Shown here: piece by piece, positions 27,058 to 34,683 of the stretch
Layout: every line of letters starts with the position of its first letter
How positions within the stretch are numbered: the first letter of the stretch is position 1
NCBI GenBank assembly: GCA_963422685.1
Contig: OY730442.1
Coordinates: forward strand, 2,170,001-2,234,000
Reading direction: 5' to 3'
From: Spongiihabitans sp963422685
GTDB taxonomy: Bacteria; Pseudomonadota; Gammaproteobacteria; Arenicellales; Poriferihabitantaceae
Length of the DNA: 64,000 nt
Made by a program: the position numbers and the translations under genes
Notes under the pieces: model-generated
The model's input: only the letters and a program-made list of their open reading frames with translations
Told to the model about the DNA's origin: nothing
Databases searched by the model: none

Positions 27058-28104
27058 ATGAATCCTGCTAAAAATTTCGAACACTTGTTTTCGCCGCTGG
27101 GCGAACCGGAAAACTTTAAAACTCTGGGTGTGGTCACATTTTTACGTTCGCCCCAGGTTGGTATGGAACGCCAGGCGCTTAAAGACAGCGGTGCACGTTT
27201 TGCATTCATAGGGATTCCTTACGATGAAGGCAATGTGGGGAAACCCGGATGTGCGGAGGGGCCGCAGGCGTTTCGCGTAGCCAGCCAGGAATATTTTCCA
27301 TACTGGTTTGAATACCAGGTCGATCTTGCAGGTGCCTGTGTGGATTGCGGCAATGTGCGTATACCGAAAGTGATGCCCGAACTCGCCCATGATCGCATTT
27401 ATCGGGCAGTACGAGAGGTGCTGGCTTCAGGTGTCGTGCCGGTGATATGTGGCGGCGATCACTCCATTTCAATTTCTGCGGCAAAAGCGCTGTCTGATCA
27501 CATGGGTGAAGGCAAAAAAATGGGGTATATACATTTTGGTGCGCATCTGGAGATGGCGGATACCTGGGCCGGGGAAAAAATGGCAAGTCCGTGTACCCTG
27601 GCCAGAGTCAGCGAGTTGCCCAATGTGGATACGGCCAATATGGCCCATGTTGGTGCGCGCAATTCCATGAATCCGAAAGATCACGTGGAACTGGCAAAGG
27701 CGCGGGGCATCCGGTTTCACTCAATGGACGAGGTACTGGAACGCGGTTTAAAAACCGTGGTGACAGAAACGGGTGACCAGGCTTGGGGCGGGACAGACGC
27801 GCAATACTTGAGCTTTAATATGAATATCATGGATGCCTCAGCCGCGCCCGGGGTAACCGCGCCTGAGCCGGGTGGATTCGAGTCCCGGGAGATAATGCAG
27901 GCCGCAGATCTGCTTGGTCAAAGAGGGTCAGTCAGTCTGATTGAGGTGTCGGAACTGTCGCCAGTGTTTGATGTCAGCGGCATTAGCGCGAAACTGGCGG
28001 TATGCCTAGTTTTGCGGTTGATGGCCTCCATGGCGAAACAACGTGGTGAATTTGTCGATCAGAATATCCGGCGATCTGATTTGAGAGGCCGCTCCAGAAT
28101 ATAA
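27058..28104 (+). CDS. Ureohydrolase paralogue lacking metal ligands, beta-type subunit
   Basis: This 348-residue protein has the same fold as its upstream neighbour. Four of six metal ligands are replaced: the DxHxD motif reads GAHLE (G161, E165) and the SxDxD motif reads SFNMN (N254, N256). H135 and H163 remain. It cannot bind the usual dinuclear centre, so a structural or regulatory partner role is expected, as for the beta subunit of heteromeric metformin hydrolase. GGAGA precedes the ATG at 27058. An in-frame start 32 codons upstream overlaps the alpha gene and adds unrelated sequence. The gene ends the hypBA operon. Confidence 0.82.
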   Translation: MNPAKNFEHLFSPLGEPENFKTLGVVTFLRSPQVGMERQALKDSGARFAFIGIPYDEGNVGKPGCAEGPQAFRVASQEYFPYWFEYQVDLAGACVDCGNVRIPKVMPELAHDRIYRAVREVLASGVVPVICGGDHSISISAAKALSDHMGEGKKMGYIHFGAHLEMADTWAGEKMASPCTLARVSELPNVDTANMAHVGARNSMNPKDHVELAKARGIRFHSMDEVLERGLKTVVTETGDQAWGGTDAQYLSFNMNIMDASAAPGVTAPEPGGFESREIMQAADLLGQRGSVSLIEVSELSPVFDVSGISAKLAVCLVLRLMASMAKQRGEFVDQNIRRSDLRGRSRI

Positions 28105-28121
28105 TTCGTTGTATGAAACGT

Positions 28122-28150
28122 AACCCGGACCGGTTCAGATCGGGTTTGGT
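28122..28150 (+). terminator. Weak terminator-like hairpin after the ureohydrolase operon
   Basis: AACCCGG (28122-28128) and TCGGGTT (28140-28146) can pair over 7 bp including one G-U, with an 11-nt loop. The following stretch TGGTTTAACC is only partly T-rich. It sits 18 bp after the stop codon, between convergent operons. The remaining intergenic sequence to 28396 shows no gene. Confidence 0.35.
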
Positions 28151-28396
28151 TTAACCAGAGAAATCCTTCGTCTTCCTCATTAAATTCTCTCCAGGGCGCG
28201 GCCTGTTTTATGGACGGTCAATACTGGCCAGAGCAGGCGACCCCGCCCGGCATTATTCGGATTCTGGCGAACATCCGGTTCACCAGACGGAAGTGTATCG
28301 CGCGGTTAATCCATTCCGGCAACCCCTTTGAGCGGTACTGGGAAATTGCGCTGGCCCGGGTCAACGGGCATTCGCAATGAAATACGGTTTCCAGGG

Positions 28397-29302
28397 CTAC
28401 GCGAGGCTGGCGTCCTTAAGTTCCGGGATCGGGCCCTCGTAATAGGGAAGGTTGTCGATTCTTGGCGTCCAGGAACCGTCGCCAATACAGGTCTGGACGT
28501 GTCTGGCGATTTCTTCCATGGTCGCAAACCAGACACCGCCACGGTCCTGCATTTCCTCAATCATCTGCCCCACCCGTTCACAACGGGCCAGGCGTCCAGA
28601 TACAAATGGATGCCACACCGTAACCCACAAGCCGCTGTTTTTATACATGGCCTCAAACTCAGCCATAAATACGTGCATGGCTTCATCCGGCGCTTTGATT
28701 GGCATCATATAATGCATATCGGGAGAATGGGTATAGTGCGGCCAGTCATCCATTGCCCACTGGCTGGGTAATTCGATCACCGAACCTTTTTTTGTTTGAA
28801 GAATATAAGGAATGTCATCGCCCATCAGACTGGCATCGTACATAAAGCCCTGATCAATCAGGTAATCGATAGAGTGCATGGAGAAATTGTACAAGGGTGC
28901 ACGCCAGCCCCGGGGTCGCTGGCCCGTCATTTTTTCAATTACCGCAATCTGTCGTTCAAGCCAGTACAATTCATCTTCCGGGTTGAGCCGGTTGGGGTTT
29001 TCGTGCAGATAGCCATGGGCCGCAATCTCATGGCCGCCTTTAAGGATGATATCTACCAGGTGCGGGTATCGTTCCATACACCATGCCGGGTAGAAAAAGG
29101 TCTGCCTGATTTCATAGCGGGCATAGAGTTCGACTAACCGCGGGATCGCGACTTCGTCGTACTTCAGCCATGACATGGTGGAAAGCATGGTCGGTGCCCG
29201 CTCCCGATGCTCAAGATGTAAAATGCTGTCAGTATCGATATCGAAAGTTATGGCGCAGGCGACTTTTGCGCCATTGGGCCACGGCACTGGATTTTTGATC
29301 AT
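28397..29302 (-). CDS. NodB/PuuE-type polysaccharide deacetylase-family amidohydrolase
   Basis: The 301-residue protein has the NodB-homology fold. It shows the metal/catalytic aspartates in ITFDIDTDS, the H-x3-H metal motif in HEIAAHGYLHE, RGWRAPLYNFS as motif 3, and TVWHPFVSGR near the end. Besides sugars, members of this subgroup (PuuE allantoinase, cyclic imidases) hydrolyse small cyclic amides. It is the last gene of the monooxygenase operon, 51 bp after the triple-RidA gene. An amide or ring-opening hydrolysis of the oxidised substrate fits this position better than cell-wall deacetylation. No signal peptide is seen, so the enzyme is cytoplasmic. Confidence 0.85.
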   Translation of the reverse strand: MIKNPVPWPNGAKVACAITFDIDTDSILHLEHRERAPTMLSTMSWLKYDEVAIPRLVELYARYEIRQTFFYPAWCMERYPHLVDIILKGGHEIAAHGYLHENPNRLNPEDELYWLERQIAVIEKMTGQRPRGWRAPLYNFSMHSIDYLIDQGFMYDASLMGDDIPYILQTKKGSVIELPSQWAMDDWPHYTHSPDMHYMMPIKAPDEAMHVFMAEFEAMYKNSGLWVTVWHPFVSGRLARCERVGQMIEEMQDRGGVWFATMEEIARHVQTCIGDGSWTPRIDNLPYYEGPIPELKDASLA

Positions 29303-29352
29303 ATTATTCTCCTGTTTATTTTAAAGAACTGTTTCATGGGTAGCGCAATGGT

Positions 29353-30591
29353 CTATTTCATGGCAATACAGTCCGCTTGAATTAAAAGCCCGGGTTTCGC
29401 CAGTTCATGAACGCGCACCACGGTCATGGCGGGATGGCCGTCCGGGCACATGTCCGCCCATATGCGAGATAAGCGGTGAAATGAATTTTCGACTTCATCG
29501 TCTGCACCGACGATAAATAAATTGAGTTTAACCACGTCAGCCAAAGAAGCCCCGGCTGCTGACAGAACCTTATCCACTCGTGCAAATACCACTTTGCACT
29601 GGGCGCTGAAATCCCCCGCAGATAGTGGCCTGCCATCACTATTGAGCGCAGTTTGTCCGGCCACATAAATTTCGCCCGCCGCGCGAACGCCGTGAGAAAA
29701 AACTTCCGGTTGGTACTGGCCGCCCGGGTCGGCCGGAGAAAGCGTTTGTCGGTCTGCAGCAACAATAGCCATGGCGTCAATTTCGAGATCCAGCCCCGGA
29801 TAGAGCAAATCCACGCCGAACGCCGTTAATGCAGGTGCGGATTGGCCGACAAGCTGTTTTGAGATTTCCATGATGCGCTTGGCGAAGGCCATGCCGGTCG
29901 CGGGATCCCGGCTATTGTATTTGAAACACACTTTAATATGGACAACGTCTTTAAACGAGGCACCAGCATGGGATAACACACTACCTATATATCGATAGAC
30001 GTTTCTTGTCTGTGCTTCAAGATCGCCAACATGAACCGAACTCCCCTTTTCATCGGCAGATATCTGGCCGCCGATAAAAATCCGGTTACCGACTTTCCAT
30101 CCCTGGGACAGCGGCACCGGGATACTCCAGTCCCAGCTCCCGTCAGGCATGATGCGCCGACGATTCCTGCTTGATTCCCCACGAATTGCCACTCCATCTA
30201 TCTGGATTAGCTGGCCTGCATAGGGCATGCCTTTTATGCGTACCGCAGTAGCAGCGGGCCCCGGGTCATGGAGGTACTCAAGCCGAACCCGGGTCATATC
30301 TTCCCAGTATCGGGTCGCATCTGCATCGTCACCGTTAAATACATAGTAGGTGTTCAGTCGAATCAGATCGCTTAACCCAAGCCCGGCCTCGGCCAGACGT
30401 TGCTGCATGTTTTCGAAGACATTGCGTGTTTGCGCAGCGATATCTCCCGGGTTCAATACTGCGCCAGTGCTGTCCAGTGCTGGTTGCCCGCTGATAAAAA
30501 CCTGATCATTGACGGCTACGGTTTGCGCAAAGGGCGTTTGTTCCTTCCACTGCCATGCGTCGGCCCCGGGATAGATAATTTCTTTGGTCAT
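29353..30591 (-). CDS. Protein with three tandem RidA (YjgF/UK114) domains
   Basis: The 412-residue chain contains three RidA-type domains, roughly residues 5-135, 145-280 and 285-412. Each has the VxxxVFISGQ-like strand (NDQVFISGQPAL, GNRIFIGGQISA, AGEIYVAGQTAL), a QTRNVF-like helix and a closing beta strand. Single-domain RidA is a trimer that hydrolyses reactive enamines and imines. Here the trimer could be built from one chain. The catalytic arginine of true RidA (PAR motif near the end) is replaced in all three (PAAT, PALT, PAMT), so a related but different deaminase or hydrolase role is likely. It lies between the monooxygenase genes and the amidohydrolase. Confidence 0.88.
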   Translation of the reverse strand: MTKEIIYPGADAWQWKEQTPFAQTVAVNDQVFISGQPALDSTGAVLNPGDIAAQTRNVFENMQQRLAEAGLGLSDLIRLNTYYVFNGDDADATRYWEDMTRVRLEYLHDPGPAATAVRIKGMPYAGQLIQIDGVAIRGESSRNRRRIMPDGSWDWSIPVPLSQGWKVGNRIFIGGQISADEKGSSVHVGDLEAQTRNVYRYIGSVLSHAGASFKDVVHIKVCFKYNSRDPATGMAFAKRIMEISKQLVGQSAPALTAFGVDLLYPGLDLEIDAMAIVAADRQTLSPADPGGQYQPEVFSHGVRAAGEIYVAGQTALNSDGRPLSAGDFSAQCKVVFARVDKVLSAAGASLADVVKLNLFIVGADDEVENSFHRLSRIWADMCPDGHPAMTVVRVHELAKPGLLIQADCIAMK

Positions 30592-30669
30592 GGTTTCAGA
30601 ACCAATGGACGCCTGGCGGGGTTCTGCCGGTTTTGGAGCGGGCTTTGATCAATCCTAGTTTTCACTAAG

Positions 30670-31656
30670 CTATATTTCCAGGCTGCGATGGTAGGCCTGC
30701 ATTCGGGAAACAGCCGCTTCAGCCGCGCCTGTACTCTCCGGTAAGGCAGCGCAGTAGGTCGTGATTGCTTTAGTCGCCAATGGCAGCCACTTGTCTATCC
30801 AACCCTGAAGCACCACTTTGTTTTCATCTTTTGCTGCGGTACAGAACTTGACGAGCCCGGCGCTCCATCTGCGGGAGCGGTCGCTGTCGCGAAGCTGATT
30901 ATCCACCAATGCGGTCAGCAGGGGATCCCCAAAGCGGCGTGCTGTGGCACCGAGCTCGTGCAGGGTTTCATCTGCCGCGGTTTTCGCAACCAGATTGACG
31001 GCGACAAAACTTTCCCCATAGTCATAAGCAATCAGGGCTTTTTCCATTAATTCCCGCAAACCCTGCAAGGCGGGTTGTCGTTCCCAGTTATTCCGTTCCG
31101 TGTGGCCGAAACCTCGGTTGGGATGAGTGATCTTCAGCTCCTGAGTGCGATAAGCAATGCGTTGTAGCCATCGAAATTCATCCCCTTCCTGGAACCCGGC
31201 GCAGGCCGTGATTGTGCTCGCGGGAGCGATTTGCACCAGATATGACGCGCACATCTGTAAAGCGGCCTGTAAATATCTTCTCGGGGTGTACAACTTTTCC
31301 AGCGTATCCAGCCATTCTGGCGGCAGGTCCTCGTCATGACCAATGGCATTGTGTTCATTCAACAGGCCATCAATGTATTCTTCCTGGTTATCCTGGGAGC
31401 GGGTGTACACGCGATAAATTAACGCATCCGGGTCCCGGAATTCTTCCCAGTCATCATGCTGCAAGGGGCTGTCAAAGACATTTTTTCGATACCATTCATT
31501 CATCGCCAACCCCGGCGCGGGCGAAAGCTCATAGGCCGAGTTACGATGTCGATGCCGGGTTTGCAGATTGGTTGTAACTATCTCGTATTCACTGGGACGG
31601 CGCTTGTTTTTCGCCAGTTTGCTCCAGGTTTTCATCCCCGTAGTTTTGCCATTCAT
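30670..31656 (-). CDS. tmoE: Diiron monooxygenase hydroxylase beta subunit (TmoE-type)
   Basis: The 328-residue protein matches TmoE of toluene-4-monooxygenase along its length: KTWSKLAKNKRRPSEYEIV at the start, NEWYRKN, SPLQHDDWEEFRDPDALIYR, LQMCASYLVQIAPAST, and GLRELMEKALIAYDYGE. It pairs with the alpha subunit in the hydroxylase but binds no iron. Its start MNGKTTGMKTW parallels the TmoE N-terminus. It is the last of the five monooxygenase genes. The triple-RidA gene follows 78 bp downstream instead of the usual reductase gene. Confidence 0.93.
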   Translation of the reverse strand: MNGKTTGMKTWSKLAKNKRRPSEYEIVTTNLQTRHRHRNSAYELSPAPGLAMNEWYRKNVFDSPLQHDDWEEFRDPDALIYRVYTRSQDNQEEYIDGLLNEHNAIGHDEDLPPEWLDTLEKLYTPRRYLQAALQMCASYLVQIAPASTITACAGFQEGDEFRWLQRIAYRTQELKITHPNRGFGHTERNNWERQPALQGLRELMEKALIAYDYGESFVAVNLVAKTAADETLHELGATARRFGDPLLTALVDNQLRDSDRSRRWSAGLVKFCTAAKDENKVVLQGWIDKWLPLATKAITTYCAALPESTGAAEAAVSRMQAYHRSLEI

Positions 31657-31704
31657 AGTGGTAATTCAGTGTTTCATTCTGCTGTGTTTCATCAACGGCC
31701 TGGT

Positions 31705-32007
31705 TCACTCACCATCTACGGTAGCGAGAAACCGCATTTTTTCTGAATCGACCCGAATAAATCCCTCCAGTGACGGCATATTGGATTCGATGTCGCTGCG
31801 CGTGACCTCTCTGCCTAGCATACTGGCAACGGTGTCGAATCGCAGGACGCATTCTTTTTCCACTGTAATGCGCAGGTATGACGCATGTTCTTCCACTGCG
31901 ATTTTTCGTCCGCCATTGTCTTCCCGGATGGCCTCAAGAACGGCATCGCCAATTTCGCCATTTTTGATTACCGGCCCTACTGGTCGATTAGATTGAGATG
32001 TTTTCAT
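31705..32007 (-). CDS. tmoD: Monooxygenase effector protein (TmoD/MmoB/DmpM-type)
   Basis: The 100-residue protein belongs to the MmoB/DmpM coupling family (VGPVIKNGEIGDAVLEAIRED, ASYLRITVEKECVLRFD, FIRVDSEKMRF). It has no cofactor; it binds the hydroxylase and tunes active-site opening and electron coupling. The gene overlaps the Rieske ferredoxin gene by 20 bp and precedes the beta-subunit gene, the order seen in tmo operons. Confidence 0.92.
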   Translation of the reverse strand: MKTSQSNRPVGPVIKNGEIGDAVLEAIREDNGGRKIAVEEHASYLRITVEKECVLRFDTVASMLGREVTRSDIESNMPSLEGFIRVDSEKMRFLATVDGE

Positions 32008-32353
32008 TTTTATCTGATGAACATGCAGATTCGGCCAGCACAGCGACCCATATTGCCTCCTCTTCGGTTTTGACTGGATAGCGGATGAGTGATGTCCCGG
32101 TTGGGTTTATACCTTCACCGGAAACCACGTCAAACTGCCAAAGGTGGGCGGAGCAAGTCAAGGTACAGTTTTCCAGATTGCCTTCGAGCAGCGGGTGTGC
32201 CTGGTGCGGGCATGCCGGATGATACGCGCGGATTTGCCCGCCTGGAGCATGTATTATGAGTACCTCATTATCGCCAACCGCAAAAACATCCATTTCACCT
32301 TCCCAGACATCGTCCAGATCGCAAACTTTCTGGAATTCAAGCCGCTCACTCAC
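31988..32353 (-). CDS. tmoC: Rieske-type ferredoxin of the monooxygenase (TmoC-type)
   Basis: The 121-residue soluble Rieske protein has cluster ligands C48 and H50 in ACPHQAHPL and C67 and H70 in CSAHLWQFD, the C-x-H / C-x2-H pattern for a [2Fe-2S] cluster. It carries electrons from a reductase to the hydroxylase. The ATG overlaps the upstream stop as ATGA. The C-terminal 15 residues are a charged tail beyond the Rieske fold. The matching NADH reductase (TmoF) is not encoded in this window. Confidence 0.94.
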   Translation of the reverse strand: MSERLEFQKVCDLDDVWEGEMDVFAVGDNEVLIIHAPGGQIRAYHPACPHQAHPLLEGNLENCTLTCSAHLWQFDVVSGEGINPTGTSLIRYPVKTEEEAIWVAVLAESACSSDKNENISI

Positions 32354-32616
32354 CGCACTGGGTCGGCATATATTTGCAGTGCGGTCATCTGCAACAGTTG
32401 CATATCCTTGATGGCAATATCGTTGTCCAGTGGCTTGTCGGTGCCATGCAGGCGAGCGCGCAAGACCGCTCCTCCGGGGAATTCGGGCACCAGAATTCCG
32501 ACAATTTGCTTGGTTGCTGTTTGAATCACTTTTTCGATAGTGCAGCCATCATCCACCACCACAACTTTATAGCCATAGTCACCCTGAACATTGATCGCGA
32601 GCGGAAAATCTGCCAT
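32350..32616 (-). CDS. tmoB: Monooxygenase hydroxylase gamma subunit (TmoB-type)
   Basis: Starting at MADFPLAINVQGDYGYK the protein has 88 residues, the size and ubiquitin-like pattern of TmoB (VVVVDDGCTIEKVI, GILVPEFPGGAVLRARLHG). It is the small third subunit of the hydroxylase. The start at 32616 follows the alpha-subunit stop by 35 bp. A longer frame to 32703 would overlap the alpha gene and adds sequence foreign to the family. Confidence 0.88.
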   Translation of the reverse strand: MADFPLAINVQGDYGYKVVVVDDGCTIEKVIQTATKQIVGILVPEFPGGAVLRARLHGTDKPLDNDIAIKDMQLLQMTALQIYADPVR

Positions 32617-32651
32617 ATGGATCGATCCCGATGGGTTATGGTTTTCGGCAA

Positions 32652-34157
32652 TTATCCGGTTGCGTACTTCGGCGTAGCCCGGTCCGAATAGCCGTCTATC
32701 CACCGATAGTCGTAGCCATCAACACCGCGTTCTGCCGGACTTTGACCCATATACTCGTAAAAATCGTCTTCTTCAGGACCGATTGTTCCATCGAATATGC
32801 GGTCAATGATACTTTTATGCCCTTTATACCGTTCCGGCTCCAGTTCAAAAATCCATTTACAGGGTTGCGAGCAAAAATGATATTTACGATCAGCCAAATC
32901 AATCTGGTGGTTTACCGGCTGCCACTGGTCGCCGGCTATTCCAGTTACTTCAAGACCACACATATTGCAGATTAACGGCGGCGCAGCCGGGACGGTTTTA
33001 TCGTAGTCACCATTGCGGATGTTTGCGATTATGGTATCCCAGCATTTTCCATAAGTATTATTCCAGCCCGGATATTTTTCTTCCAGCCATTCTCTTTCTG
33101 CCGGCGATACGCCAGAGATGGGGCGCCACCATTCGGTCGCCCGATAGACGTAGACGCCTATCTGGTTGGCGTGATGGAAAGTTGAAATATCCTGTTTGAG
33201 GGTGTCCCAGTACCATGGCAAATCCAGCCCGAGCGCCTCAATAGTACGCCCAAACTGACCAATTACCCACTCTTCCATAAATTCCTTCAAGGAGTTTTCG
33301 CGGTGTTCCAGCGGGGTGTAGTAATCCATGCCGATGCCGCTCAACGCAGAAAACTGTTTCCACATGCGCCAGAAAGCGATTTCCACCATTTGTTGTGCTT
33401 CTTTCTTCCGGCCATTTTCAACCATGATTCGTACCATGGGTTCGCCAATTTGCGCATGCCTGGCTTCATCGGTTTGAATGCTTTGCAACATCGTGGCAAA
33501 GGAGTGATCTCCACATTTTGCCGCATCCGCTGAAAGGGCGACGAATTGCAAATTGGTGAAAGCCTGCTCCAGACCCATGTTAAGCATAATCGCCGCACTG
33601 GTCGCATCGCGCGTATGGGCAATGTCATCCAGGGCGTGACGCAAACTGATAATGATCCAGTTCTCGGTTTTAGAGGATTTATGGCACCAGTCGAACACCG
33701 AATCCTGTTTAAGAAATTCATAGGCGAAATAAATCTGTATCTGGCCATGGCGAATCTCGTCCAGGGTGCCAAACGTTGCCATGTTGCGCATACCGGGACT
33801 GCGAGAGAACCGGGTCATTCGTGCAAAGGCCGATGCGGAATGGAATTCTGCCCAGCAGACGGCGCTGAAATGCAACGCCAATAAGGCCTTCCAGTGCGGT
33901 GAGGCGTTTTTGAAAAAATTGGCCCGGGCTAATGCGGCTTTAACCGAATACGCACCGATATCCTTGTCGCGTTGTGACCGGACGTAGTCGCGGAAGGTGA
34001 CCTTGTACGGCTCATCAAATGTTTCCCATGTTTCTACCGGTATGCCAAAACTGTCCGACATGGGTTTGGGGAATAACTCGTCTACCGATACATAACCAGG
34101 CGTCCAGTTGGTTTCCCGTGCCAGGTTATACCAGTCTTCCATCTTTAACAATGCCAT
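32652..34157 (-). CDS. tmoA: Diiron monooxygenase hydroxylase alpha subunit (TmoA-type)
   Basis: From the ATG at 34157 (MALLKMEDWYNLAR) the protein has 501 residues, and its numbering matches toluene-4-monooxygenase. Iron ligands are E104 (CWAEFHSA), E134 and H137 (DEIRHG), E197 (GLEQAFTN), E231 and H234 (DEARHAQ); the gate threonine T201 is kept. The C-terminal YHS-like segment has a C-x2-C and a C-x3-C pair (CNMCGL, YHFCSQPC), likely a metal site that T4MO itself lacks. AGAGG lies 9 nt before the ATG; an upstream TTG (34163) is less likely. The enzyme inserts oxygen from O2 into a substrate. The gene context points to a nitrogen compound rather than toluene. Confidence 0.95.
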   Translation of the reverse strand: MALLKMEDWYNLARETNWTPGYVSVDELFPKPMSDSFGIPVETWETFDEPYKVTFRDYVRSQRDKDIGAYSVKAALARANFFKNASPHWKALLALHFSAVCWAEFHSASAFARMTRFSRSPGMRNMATFGTLDEIRHGQIQIYFAYEFLKQDSVFDWCHKSSKTENWIIISLRHALDDIAHTRDATSAAIMLNMGLEQAFTNLQFVALSADAAKCGDHSFATMLQSIQTDEARHAQIGEPMVRIMVENGRKKEAQQMVEIAFWRMWKQFSALSGIGMDYYTPLEHRENSLKEFMEEWVIGQFGRTIEALGLDLPWYWDTLKQDISTFHHANQIGVYVYRATEWWRPISGVSPAEREWLEEKYPGWNNTYGKCWDTIIANIRNGDYDKTVPAAPPLICNMCGLEVTGIAGDQWQPVNHQIDLADRKYHFCSQPCKWIFELEPERYKGHKSIIDRIFDGTIGPEEDDFYEYMGQSPAERGVDGYDYRWIDGYSDRATPKYATG

Positions 34158-34163
34158 ATGCAA

Positions 34164-34683
34164 TTACCTCTTGATACGTTGCGAACCAGTAGCTTATGAA
34201 TCCTGGAATCTTTACAGTTCATAACCGCGCAAGGCCAGGCAGAATAATAAATGGTTAAATGTCAGCTAAAACCTGAACGCCACATGCCGTCCGGCAAAGT
34301 ATATTTTATTATCCGAATATCGTCAATAATAGCTTTATTTTTAATGTATAATTCTATTTTACGTGTAATATTTTGCGAAATACGTTATAAATATCAATTA
34401 ACTTGAAGATTTTCGGGTTTGTTGATATGTTCAATGGCGAAGGTTCGATAATCGGTGTTTTTACCCGGCTTTAGCGGAAAATTGAGGGTGGTTGTGATAT
34501 TGATAGTTACCCGATTTGGGACAGCGGAATCGAAAACTGAATTACAGGTATGGCAATCATGAACAGGCAGTCTGGCTGTGGTCAGGGCCCGGGTTATGCG
34601 TATTTTTAGCTCGCACCAAAAAAGCAGGACAGACCGCAACCCAAATATAAATAACAAAATAAGGCGATGCCAGAAAATATCCG
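34164..34683. promoter_or_regulatory. Divergent promoter region between monooxygenase and ABC importer
   Basis: These 520 bp hold no convincing gene and are very AT-rich between about 34300 and 34420. They must carry the start signals of both the monooxygenase operon (minus) and the NitT/TauT-type importer (plus). A TATAAT lies at 34347-34352 on the plus strand, but without a good -35 box. A perfect inverted repeat TGCCG-TC-CGGCA (34285-34296) lies at the predicted monooxygenase transcription start and may be an operator. Confidence 0.5.
34298..34326 (-). promoter_or_regulatory. Sigma-70 promoter of the monooxygenase operon
   Basis: On the minus strand TTGACG (34326-34321) is followed after exactly 17 bp by TATACT (34303-34298). 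Both boxes match consensus at 5 of 6 positions. The start would lie near 34291, giving a leader of about 134 nt before the tmoA-type ATG. The spacer contains ATCCG on the plus strand, the same core as the palindrome in the hypB promoter, but only as a half-site. Confidence 0.6.
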
